From: Tillandsia leiboldiana
Taxonomy: Eukaryota; Streptophyta; Magnoliopsida; Poales; Bromeliaceae
Direction: 5' to 3'
Assembly (NCBI GenBank): GCA_029204045.2
Contig: CM055077.1
Location: 8,137,221 to 8,201,220, forward strand
DNA: 64,000 nucleotides
Shown: piece by piece, positions 46,831 through 55,988 of the stretch
Layout of the letters: each line of letters opens with the position of its first letter
How positions within the stretch are numbered: the first letter of the stretch is position 1
Notes under the pieces: generated by a model
Database searches by the model: none
Told to the model about the DNA's origin: nothing
Seen by the model: the letters and a program-made list of their open reading frames with translations, nothing else
Program-made: the position numbers and the translations under genes

Positions 46831-48195
46831 ATGACATTTTCATGGCTTCTTGCACTAGTGATTTTGATGGCCACTGGAAGTGGACGTGGTCGCGGTTCTG
46901 GAAAGAAAAAGGCTACCAAACGATCACGCAACGAGGATTCAACTAGCTCAAAATCTGAACATTCCTCAGAATATGAAGATGAATCAGTTCAAGGAAAGGG
47001 AAAAGCACCTTTGGCTCCAAGGAAAAAGAAGGGTGCGGATTCTCCTCCGCGTAGAAGTACCGGTGGACCGGTAATACGCGAGCGCTCTCAATGGAGATCA
47101 AATGTTGATGAAAGTGAACCGCATGTGAGTGCAAAACGCCGTGCCAGATTTGCGAACCGCACATGCATTGGAGAGCGACACGTGAACTTTAACGAGCTAT
47201 GTCGTGAGGTGCCAGACTTTGCAAGGCTTTTGGAACGAAGTTATATTCGGCCACTTGGCAGAGTTCAACCTAAGATGGGTTTTTGTGTGGAGATCATCAG
47301 GGAATTCTACATGCGAGGTAACATACTTCAAAAAGACCATGACACCGGAGCCTTCGTCTTTGAAACAACGGTTAGAGACGTCAAGTTTGACATTACTCCA
47401 GCAGTAATTGGTGCAAACCTTGGATTAGCTGTTGACACTACTGGTCTTTATTACACTGATGGTAATTTCCAACATGATACCCATTGGGATATGGTTGTGG
47501 ACTCTATTTGCAAGACAGGGACGCACACGAACAGATCATATGTTGAATCAAAGGACCTAAAACCAGAGTATCATATTTTGTCCTTAATTGTATGCTACAA
47601 CCTATTGCCCACACTCGGGACCAAAAGGATTCGATGGGATCGATTGTTACTTCTCTTTTTCCTCGGTCACCCGGAAAGTGCAAATGGAATTAACACCAAC
47701 ATTCCATTTCTCATTTGGCAGCAAATGGTACATGTCATTGAAGGATCAAGGCAACGTGACCTTCTACCGTATCCAATCTTGATTACTAGTATTCTGGAAG
47801 ATCACGGAGTGGACATTTCTTGTGCCAAATATGATTATGGCTTGGGGGCAATTGATGGAATCACTTTAGCCAAGTCAATTAGCACTTTGAAGACATTTGG
47901 GCATACAAAAGGTTATGTAAGTGAAGCGACAGTGAGTGCACCACCTCGTCAAGAATCTCCTGAACCAGATGAGGTCGTAACTCTTCAATCCTTGCATCGG
48001 GATGTTCGTACATTAAAGCATAGGATGGAGCAAAGGATGGAGCAAGGCTTCAAGAAACTTGAGGATGGTTTAAAGAAAATCTTCGATATCCTTGGGTGCA
48101 AACATGATGATGTGGTCACTGGCGCAACAGCACCGAGTACATCGCATGGACCAACATCGCATGATGATAATGATGATTCAAATGAGGATGAGTGA
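46831..48195 (+). CDS. Extra ORF 1: putative plant transposon protein, hydrophobic N-terminus and coiled coil
   Basis: Intact 454-residue ORF. Residues 1-16 (MTFSWLLALVILMATG) are hydrophobic, like a signal or membrane anchor. A Lys/Arg/Ser-rich region follows (about 17-100). Then comes a roughly 250-residue core: FARLLERSYIRPLGRV, EIIREFYMRGNI, TVRDVKFDITPAVIGANLGL, LKPEYHILSLIVCYNLLPTL, LLPYPILITSILEDHGVDI. I take this to be the plant-transposon protein domain (PF20167 type) often found as an extra ORF in plant retrotransposons. A coiled coil (LHRDVRTLKHRMEQRMEQGF) and an acidic tail follow. Function unknown; in SIRE elements an extra ORF in this position is called env-like. Confidence 0.75.
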   Translation: MTFSWLLALVILMATGSGRGRGSGKKKATKRSRNEDSTSSKSEHSSEYEDESVQGKGKAPLAPRKKKGADSPPRRSTGGPVIRERSQWRSNVDESEPHVSAKRRARFANRTCIGERHVNFNELCREVPDFARLLERSYIRPLGRVQPKMGFCVEIIREFYMRGNILQKDHDTGAFVFETTVRDVKFDITPAVIGANLGLAVDTTGLYYTDGNFQHDTHWDMVVDSICKTGTHTNRSYVESKDLKPEYHILSLIVCYNLLPTLGTKRIRWDRLLLLFFLGHPESANGINTNIPFLIWQQMVHVIEGSRQRDLLPYPILITSILEDHGVDISCAKYDYGLGAIDGITLAKSISTLKTFGHTKGYVSEATVSAPPRQESPEPDEVVTLQSLHRDVRTLKHRMEQRMEQGFKKLEDGLKKIFDILGCKHDDVVTGATAPSTSHGPTSHDDNDDSNEDE

Positions 48196-48334
48196 TCTCT
48201 TTTCCTTCTTGTTTTTGGTTTTCATTTTCTTTTCACTTTGTGATGAACAAGAACTCTAATCGTCTTGTAACTAAGAACTTATTCTCCTAGTATTTTTACC
48301 TTTTGTTTATATTAACTGTTTGACAATTTGTGAC

Positions 48335-48510
48335 AAAAAGGGGGAGAACGGAAATGATGGAAATGATGGACATATCATAAAAAGGGGGAGACAGAAAATA
48401 ATGATTGCATCACAAAGGGGGAGAACATAGAGCATCACAAAGGGGGAGAACATAGATGCTCAAGACAGGGGGAGAACATGGATGCTCATGGATGCTCAAG
48501 ATAGGGGGAG
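48335..48510 (+). repeat. Cluster of six PPT-like motifs
   Basis: GGGGGAG preceded by A/G-rich bases occurs at about 48,335, 48,379, 48,414, 48,439, 48,465 and 48,502. Several sit in a repeat with GAACATAG and GCTCA or CATCAC. The true PPTs at 48,829 and 53,086 have the same AAAGGGGGAGA core. Confidence 0.8.
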
Positions 48511-48828
48511 ATAAAGAACAGATTGAAAGAGCCGGAAAAACAAAAGAACCAAAAGGAAGACGAATCAAATGTAGGATTTTAATTTCTAACGACTAATGTT
48601 TGATTTTGTTTGGAGTTTTGTTTTGCAGGAATTACATCACTTTAAGACTCCAAGTCCTAAGTCATAGAGTATGTTCTAGGACTGTTTGGTTCAAATGTAT
48701 TTTGTATTTATTGGATCTTTCACGCAAAGAAAATCAATGTTTTGGTGATAACATTGAGTTTCGTCTTTTTGGTTTAAGATGAGTGACTTGAGCAACTTTA
48801 TGTATTTTTGGGTTTTGTCACGAAATTG

Positions 48829-49262
48829 CCAAAGGGGGAGATTGTTACGGCATTTTGTGTTGGCACATTTCGTGAGTTGAGTCGGAGTCTTAAAGGGAAC
48901 AAATTGTCAAATCGGCTTTCGAAGACTCATTGAAGATTCAACATGAGCTCAAGATAACACTCAGGTATGGTTAAGTAAACCATGGTGATTTAAGCTCATT
49001 TATAATCATTGGAATCTGGAAATGATTGAAACCCGGTTTAGACTTGGTTTTAGGAACTTAGTTTTAACTTACAATCTATTTTAAGTTTGGATTCCGGTAC
49101 TAGGTTTGTTTTGGATAAAGCTTATCTTGGAAAAATCAATTTTTACATTGAGTACCGGAACCACACTTTGAGTTCCTCAAACCCGACACAGAATTTTCTG
49201 TAAATTGCATTGCGTACCGGAACACAGACTCGCGTACCGGAACACAATAGAAAAATCTGTGT
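48829..49262 (+). repeat. PPT and truncated U3 of subfamily B LTR
   Basis: CCAAAGGGGGAGAT is followed by TGTTACGGCATTTTGTG (48,843), homologous to the outer LTR start. The U3 carries GTACCGGAAC motifs instead of GATCCGGATC. It breaks off where the inverted copy begins. This marks the 3' end of an older, related element fused into the present one. Confidence 0.75.
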
Positions 49263-49985
49263 TTGCACCATTCCGTAACAATCTCCCCCTTTGGCGGTTT
49301 CGTGACAAAACACAAATCCACTAAAGAAAACTCAAAAAGATATTTTTGTTGCTATCACCATACAACAAAAATTTACAATGGAGATCCAAAAATTTTAAAA
49401 ACATGAGATAAACTCCTAAAACAGACTCTAGACTTAGACATCTGTACTCTCTGCATAAAGAAATCATTCTTGACAAAAAGAATCGTTAGATACCTCAAGA
49501 ATTGAAACATACAAAACCAAGTACAGAGATAGAGTTTATCTGATCATCATGATATTTGAGAATTCAGATATGTAAGAGAGTCATAGTCAAAAACCAACAT
49601 ATCTTCTATGCATGCAAAAACCAAATGTCACAAAGTGTTAGTCCAACATCAACTTGTTAGTCATATTACATGCCCAAATAGTTAGTCGAATAGTTAGTAG
49701 GGACATGCACACAAAATACAAGATAAAAACCAAAGTTGAAGTTGAAGTGATACTTACCTTGATGTTCACACATTCACACAGTTTTCACATCATCATTGTT
49801 CAAGTTCTCTCTAAACTCTCTCCCCCTTTTTGTCACAAACGAAGCCAAAATTACAAAAATTTAAGGAGAGTTAAAAATTTCAAAATCAAGAAAAACCTGA
49901 GAACTAAAACTAAAGCAAAGTAAAAACAGAACATTAAAACCTAAAAACTGAAATCCTGCACAAAAAGATTAGAAAGAAAGTTAAG

Positions 49986-50580
49986 TCAGTCTGAATCAGA
50001 ACTAGTGGGATTGGTACAATCCAACTTCTTCAAAATTGCATGAAGCATTTTTGACATTGTGGAGCACTTTCTTTTCATCTTATGTTGCTCAGAGATAATC
50101 TGTTGGAGATTTGTAGACACACTGTCTTGTTCAGCAGACAATCTTCGCTGTTCTTGTCGAATTGAGGACCATACATTCGCTTTTGCTGTGTGTCTCCAGG
50201 ACGTTGAAGGATGTAGTATAGATCCAGACGGTGCATCTTGACCTTCAGTCCATGGAGATTCTCTAGGGAGAGAGCGAGCTCTGACGAGGGGTCTATCAAT
50301 CTGAATTCCAGTTCCCCTCGACTTCTTTCGCCTAGTGTACTGCTTGGTTGTTGAGGAAGATTTCATCAGCTTCTTGTTCTTCAAATACAACCTATCTTCT
50401 TTGTCAACAGCTTGTTGTGCTTGTTTACAAATCTCTTCCCAGTCTTCTTCATCTGATTCTGAATTATTTTGACAAACTTTCCTTGTCTCTCCTTAATTTG
50501 GGTCATCTTGTTCTCTTTTTATAGAAGACGCACTAGGTCCTACCATTGCTACCAAAAGGAAGATTATCCAGGCGAACGTC
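49986..50580 (-). pseudogene. Extra ORF 2, inverted copy
   Basis: It matches the ORF at 51,798-52,394. A CAA-to-TAA change (reverse complement at about 50,494-50,496) stops translation after about 30 residues. The remainder reopens at an internal Met. Confidence 0.85.
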
Positions 50581-50950
50581 ATTGGTGCAAGTGCTTAATA
50601 GATTTAAAGTCCTGTGAACAATAACTCAAGAACACATGAAAAAATTGTTAATTTTCAAAAATTTGAAAAATTGTACCCAAACAATCATAATCATGTAGAG
50701 AGACTAAGAATCAAATTAGTTTTGCAAAAAGAATTTTAAAAATAGATCAATTGCATGATTTTGGAAAATTCCCATTATATGCCCTCAAACCGAAATTTTT
50801 GAAATCGAAGCCCAAAAATTCGTTAATCAGGAGAATACCTAGCATATAATCAAAACTAATCTACCCAGAGTTCTTATTTCAAAAGAGATTTGACCAAAAA
50901 CCATTCACAAACGAAAAGGATAGAAAAATCTCACCACGTTTTGAAGAAAA

Positions 50951-51797
50951 AGTTGCAGCTGATCCAGATCGGGATAAGTGATCCGGATCCCGAACGCAGG
51001 CTTCTTCCTTTGAATGTTATTGATAGATTTAACATAATTTATTTCTCTTGACATGAAACGATGATTTTTGTTTAAAGTTGATGTGCTAAAATGCTTACAT
51101 ACTTTTTCTAGATTTTATGGATTTTTTCTAAATTTTTTTGAAGAAAAAGTTGCAGCTGATCCGGATCGGGATAAGTGATCCGGATCCCGAACGCAGGCTT
51201 CTTCCTGCGGCTAGCCGATCCGGATCGAAATCTCGATCCGATCCGGATCACGGCTAGGGTTTTAATTAGAACGAAAGGGTTTTGATTTCTTTTACCCTAA
51301 TCTTTTGTTCTCAAGTCTCTAGAGCTTCTCTCTCTAGAATTCTTGCACCTTGGAGCTTTCCTAACTCAGGTTCTTCGAATCCAAGTAAGTTTTATTGATC
51401 AAAATCTCGTTTTTCACAGGTTTTCTCTATTTTCTTCAAAACGTGATGAGATTTTTCTATCCTTTTCGTCTGTGAATGATTTTTGGTCAAATCTCTTTTG
51501 AAATAAGAACTCTGGGTAGATTAGTTTTGATTATATGCTACGTATTCTCCTGATTAACGAATTTTTGGGCTTCGATTTCAAAAATTTCGGTTTGAGGGCA
51601 TATAATGGGAATTTTCCAAAATCATGCAATTGATCTATTTTTAAAATTCTTTTTGCAAAACTAATTTGATTCTTAGTCTCTTTACATGATTATGATTGTT
51701 TGGGTACAATTTTTCAAATTTTTAAAAATTAACAATTTTTTCATGTGTTCTTGAGTTATTGTTCACAGGACTTTAAATCTATTAAGCACTTGCACCA
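50951..51797 (+). promoter_or_regulatory. Promoter-like block and leader of extra ORF 2
   Basis: GATCCGGATC palindrome pairs (about 51,156-51,185 and 51,217-51,262), a CT-rich leader, and a possible intron 51,385-51,768 (donor AGTAAGTTTT, acceptor TTGTTCACAG). The ATG lies 29 bp after the acceptor. It parallels the block before extra ORF 1. Activity inferred. Confidence 0.45.
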
Positions 51798-52394
51798 ATG
51801 ACGTTCGCCTGGATAATCTTCCTTTTGGTAGCAATGGTAGGACCTAGTGCGTCTTCTATAAAAAGAGAACAAGATGACCCAAATCAAGGAGAGACAAGGA
51901 AAGTTTGTCAAAATAATTCAGAATCAGATGAAGAAGACTGGGAAGAGATTTGTAAACAAGCACAACAAGCTGTTGACAAAGAAGATAGGTTGTATTTGAA
52001 GAACAAGAAGCTGATGAAATCTTCCTCAACAACCAAGCAGTACACTAGGCGAAAGAAGTCGAGGGGAACTGGAATTCAGATTGATAGACCCTTCGTCAGA
52101 GCTCGCTCTCTCCCTAGAGAATCTCCATGGACTGAAGGTCAAGATGCACCGTCTGGATCTATACTATATCCTTCAACGTCCTGGAGACACACAGCAAAAG
52201 CGAATGTATGGTCCTCAATTCGACAAGAACAGCGAAAATTGTCTGCTGAACAAGACAGTGTGTCTACAAATCTCCAACAGATTATCTCTGAGCAACATAA
52301 GATGAAAAGAAAGTGCTCCACAATGTCAAAAATGCTTCATGCAATTTTGAAGAAGTTGGATTGTACCAATCCCACTAGTTCTGATTCAGACTGA
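51798..52394 (+). CDS. Extra ORF 2: small protein with hydrophobic N-terminus and coiled coil
   Basis: 198-residue ORF. The start MTFAWIIFLLVAMVG parallels MTFSWLLALVILMATG of extra ORF 1. An acidic stretch (SESDEEDWEEICKQAQQAVD), a basic stretch and a heptad-rich C-terminus (SIRQEQRKLSAEQDSVSTNL to KMLHAILKKLDC) follow, ending in an acidic SSDSD. The large central domain of extra ORF 1 is absent, so this looks like a shortened paralogue. Function not recognised. Confidence 0.65.
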   Translation: MTFAWIIFLLVAMVGPSASSIKREQDDPNQGETRKVCQNNSESDEEDWEEICKQAQQAVDKEDRLYLKNKKLMKSSSTTKQYTRRKKSRGTGIQIDRPFVRARSLPRESPWTEGQDAPSGSILYPSTSWRHTAKANVWSSIRQEQRKLSAEQDSVSTNLQQIISEQHKMKRKCSTMSKMLHAILKKLDCTNPTSSDSD

Positions 52395-53085
52395 CTTAAC
52401 TTTCTTTCTAATCTTTTTGTGCAGGATTTCAGTTTTTAGGTTTTAATGTTCTGTTTTTACTTTGCTTTAGTTTTAGTTCTCAGATTTTTCTTGATTTTGA
52501 AATTTTTAACTCTCCTTAAATTTTTGTAATTTTGGCTTCGTTTGTGACAAAAAGGGGGAGAGAGTTTAGAGAGAACTTGAACAATGATGATGTGAAAACT
52601 GTGTGAATGTGTGAACATCAAGGTAAGTATCACTTCAACTTCAACTTTGGTTTTTATCTTGTGTTTTGTGTGCATGTCCCTACTAACTATTCGACTAACT
52701 ATTTGGGCATGTAATATGACTAATAAGTTGATGTTGGACTAACACTTTGTGACATTTGGTTTTTGCATGCATAGAAGATATGTTGGTTTTTGACTATGAC
52801 TCTCTTACATATCTGAATTCTCAAATGTCATGATGATCAGATAAACTCTATCTCTGTACTTGGTTTTGTATGTTTCAATTCTTGAGGTATCTAACGATTC
52901 TTTTTGTCAAGAATGATTTCTTTGTGCAGAGAGTACAGATGTCTAAGTCTAGAGTCTGTTTTAGGAGTTTATCTCATGTTTTTAAAATTTTTGGATCTCC
53001 ATTGTAAATTTTTGTTGTATGGTGATAGCAACAAAAATATCTTTTTGAATTTTCTTTAGTGGATTTGTGTTTTGTCACGAAACCG

Positions 53086-53099
53086 CCAAAGGGGGAGAT
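53086..53099 (+). other. Polypurine tract of the 16.7-kb element
   Basis: CCAAAGGGGGAGAT directly before the 3' LTR. Confidence 0.85.
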
Positions 53100-54445
53100 T
53101 GTTACGGAATTTGAGTTGGCGTAATTTCGTGAAAGGTTCAAGTCTTGAAGATTGAAGGTGAAGAAGGTTGGATCATTTAACTCAATCTCAAGAAAGAAGA
53201 ATTCAAAAGGATCAGGTATGTTTAACTAAAGATTTTTGGTGATCCGAATACTTCTTGTAGTGTAGAAACACCTGGAAGAATTTTTCATTGCATAAAAATC
53301 AAAAAACTGGACATGGGACATGTTCAGGATCCGGATCAGACATTCCAATCCGGATCCCGAAGGGTATTCGTTCATACACTGGTTCAATCCGGATCGCAGC
53401 ATCTCATGATCCGGATCCCGAACACTAGTTTTACCTGTTTACTTGCACGATCCGGATCAGGATTTGCAATCCGGATCCCGAACGTTGATGTTTGGTGAAA
53501 CTGTATGAACGATCCGGATCAGCCATTTCGATCCGGATCCCGAACTATCGTTTTTCTGGAAACCGTCTTTCTTGCTACTGCAATCCGGATCGCCGAAATT
53601 CGATCCGGATCGCCGTCCGTAAAATTTCCAGAAATGGTAGGTTTTTTATTCTTATCTCCTTCCTAGGGTTTCTAACCTATAAATAGACCCTATGTTTCTT
53701 TTTCTAGGGTTAATCCAAATAGAGCCGTCATAATCAAATATCATCTTATACGGCCCTAGATCCACATATAGAGAAGAAAGGAAATACTAGATTTAATTCT
53801 ATGTTTCTTCATCTATAGTTGATTGATTTGATTCTAGGTTTTCATACTCAGATTTTGAGTAGAATCAAATCAATGAATACTTAGATGGTATTTCCGATCT
53901 ATTTCTAATCTAAGTATTCGGCGGATCATCACCACCCAAAAACAACGATTTCCCCAAAAATCGGCGCGTGGACTCGCGTGTCCTTGTGGATTCAAGGTTC
54001 AACCGCTCTCGTGGATTCGGAGCGAGGTACGTTCGTGGATTCGAAGCGTGCTACTGGGTGAAGACCGTGGATTCGGTCGGACGTCGTGGACTCGACGTTG
54101 GACGCCGTGGATTCGGCGTTGGACGCAGATCGTGGATTCGAGACGCGTTGCGGAACGAGCGGAGAAGATCAACTAGGAGCGTATGGTAAAAGGTTGAGTC
54201 GTCTGTGAGTACGTTAAATCACCTTGTACGTGTTTCAATTCTAGTGGATTTCACCGTGTTATCGGTCCCGTGGTTTTTTTACTCCGGTTTGGAGTTTTTC
54301 CACGTAAAAATCTTGCGTGTTCTTTTATTTTTCCGCATTGGGTTTTATTGCGCAATGATTTTTTGAGTGTTTATTGTTTACACCTATTCACCCCCCTCTA
54401 GGTATTTTTTCCCCTATTTAGATCTATATTACATATAACCCAACA
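53100..54445 (+). repeat. 3' LTR of the 16.7-kb element
   Basis: It follows the purine tract CCAAAGGGGGAGAT. It has the same internal features as the 5' LTR: palindrome pairs at 53,328-53,611 and the hairpin array at 53,965-54,147. Confidence 0.95.
53965..54147 (+). ncRNA. Hairpin array with conserved TGGATT loop (3' LTR)
   Basis: Same array as in the 5' LTR. Here the fourth hairpin is intact (CGTTCG/CGAAGCG with one bulge), where the 5' LTR has a G-to-A change. Confidence 0.85.
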
Positions 54446-55215
54446 GGCCGCGCGGGCACCGGCCCCGCGCGGCATTTATCGCGACCGCGCGGGCCCTAGC
54501 TCCGCGCGACGCATGCCGCGGCCGCGCGGGTACTTACCCCGCGCGGTTTCATCCGCCGCCGTGGGGACCTCAGCCTCGCACGGCGCAACCGCGGCCGCGC
54601 GGGCGCCGGCCCCGCGCGGCAATTGCCGCGGCCGCGCGGGCACCAACCCCGCGCGCCGCAACCGTACGGGCGTCCGCCCGTGCGGCAATTGCGGCGGCCG
54701 CGCGGGCACCAAGCCCGCGCGCCGCAACCGCACGGGCGCCCGCCCGTGCGGCATTAGCCATGGCCGCGCGGGCACCAACCCCGCGCGCCACGTGCTGTCA
54801 CCATCGCAGCCGCGCGGGCACCCGCCCGCGCGGCAAGTGCTGCAGCCGCGCGGGTGACGCCGCGCGCGGCATGCAACGCCGCCGCCGCCGCGCGGGGACC
54901 CGCCCGCGCGGCACGTGCTGTAGCCGCGCGGGCAACGCCCCGCGCGGCATGCAACGCTGCCGCCGCGCGGGCACCCGCCCGCGCGGCACGTGCTGCAGCC
55001 GCGCGGGCAATGCCCCGCGCGGCATGCAACGCCGCCGCCGCGCGGCACCCGCCCGCGCGGCACGCGCCGCGGCCGTGCGGGCACCGGTCCCGCGCGGCGC
55101 TTGCCGCGGCCGCGCGGGCACCGGCCCCGCGCGGCTTTTACCCTAGCCGCGGCCATGCGGGGAGCTTGATCTCGCGCGGCTCTAGCCGCGGCCGTGCGGG
55201 CACCATCCCCGCACG
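54446..55215. repeat. GC-rich hairpin minisatellite in the 5' LTR
   Basis: Same array as at 29,885-30,650, with a few unit-level differences and one 18-bp piece that the other LTR lacks. The nested element landed at its first unit. Confidence 0.9.
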
Positions 55216-55988
55216 GCGCGCATTACGGTCGCTCGGCGACGCCTTAGGGCTTCGCGGCGCGACACGTTGGGTAGCAAACGGCTACTCCTAAACTCCATGA
55301 AAGACCGATACCCAAAAACCGAGCGAAACTATACCAAAATAAAATTAGTTTACCTCTAATCGTAGGAGACGGCTATCCGTTCTCGCTCCCGGTTTTGGCG
55401 CGTTCGTCGGGAGGGTTTGAATCCTTTAGCTTTCACCTTCTTTCCCACCGTTCTCTTCCGATTAGGGTTTCGCATTTCTTCTTGTTTCCTCCGGTTAGGG
55501 TTTCGTCTTTCTTTTTCTTTTTCTCTCTCTTTCTTTCGGGAGAAGATAGCGAAATATCTTTTCGTGCGGTAATAACCACCTTGGGTATTTTAAAAATTCT
55601 CAATTAATTAATTCCTTAATTAATTAATTCCCCGATTAATTTATTCCTCAATTAATTAATTCCTTAATTAATTAATTCCTCATTTTAGATCCTTCAGGAT
55701 AATTCCTTAAAGATAATTCTATCTTTTTCCTCGGAAAGCGTGCCAAATCACTTACGCGGATTTCGATGCACCCCTGGCCATTGCGATCACTTTCTACCCC
55801 TTTCCGGGAGTTCCGTAAGTCAGAATCCGGATCCGATCGCACTGCCGTTCTCCGTTTTCCGAGCTCTATCGCAGAAAAATACCCGCACCTCCGAATTAAC
55901 AACTTAAGTAAACCCGTTACGTTAGTTACATTAAACGGAACCTTTATTAGCGGGAGGTATTAAGGGTTACAAAATCTATGATATTACA
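54446..55988 (-). repeat. 5' LTR of the Ty3/gypsy element, part 2
   Basis: It continues the LTR after the 16.7-kb insertion, starting with the second GGCCG copy. It carries the GC-rich hairpin array and ends at TGTAATATC (minus strand). Confidence 0.93.

Larger units (their letters stand above)
49270..53110. repeat. 1.68-kb inverted repeat (arms 49,270-50,950 and 51,430-53,110)
   Basis: The arms have equal length (1,681 bp) and are nearly identical, with a 479-bp spacer. Each arm contains extra ORF 2, its leader, its 3' region, the PPT and the first 11 bases of the LTR. Within the spacer region, a 60-bp block with GCAGCTGATCCGGATCGGG occurs twice in direct orientation (about 50,948 and 51,144). 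Confidence 0.92.
37724..54445 (+). mobile_element. 16.7-kb gag-bearing, pol-less LTR element of Ty1/copia type
   Basis: Perfect GGCCG duplications flank it (37,719-37,723; 54,446-54,450). LTRs of 1,344 and 1,346 bp start TGTTACGGAATTTGAG and end CTAACA or CCAACA. By eye they differ at about ten positions, so the insertion is recent. Internal order: PBS, a piece of a diverged LTR with a second PBS, gag, a solo LTR of another family, an extra ORF, a PPT-like cluster, another diverged LTR start, an inverted copy of the second extra ORF unit, that unit in direct orientation, and the PPT. No protease, integrase, RT or RNase H is visible on either strand, so movement must rely on another element. 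Gag resembles SIRE/Maximus-type copia gag; that lineage assignment is inferred. Confidence 0.92.
28474..55988 (-). mobile_element. Tekay-like chromodomain Ty3/gypsy element with a nested insertion
   Basis: Perfect GATCA duplications flank it (28,469-28,473; 55,989-55,993). Read on the minus strand: 5' LTR (55,988 to 36,294, split by a 16.7-kb insertion), PBS TGGTATCAGAG near 36,285, gag-pol (36,071 to 31,318), a purine tract ending AAGAGGTAAGTGG, and the 3' LTR (31,275-28,474). LTRs start TGTAATATC and end GGGGCGTGACA. Without the insertion the element is about 10.8 kb. Three nonsense mutations and one frameshift inactivate the polyprotein. Confidence 0.93.
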
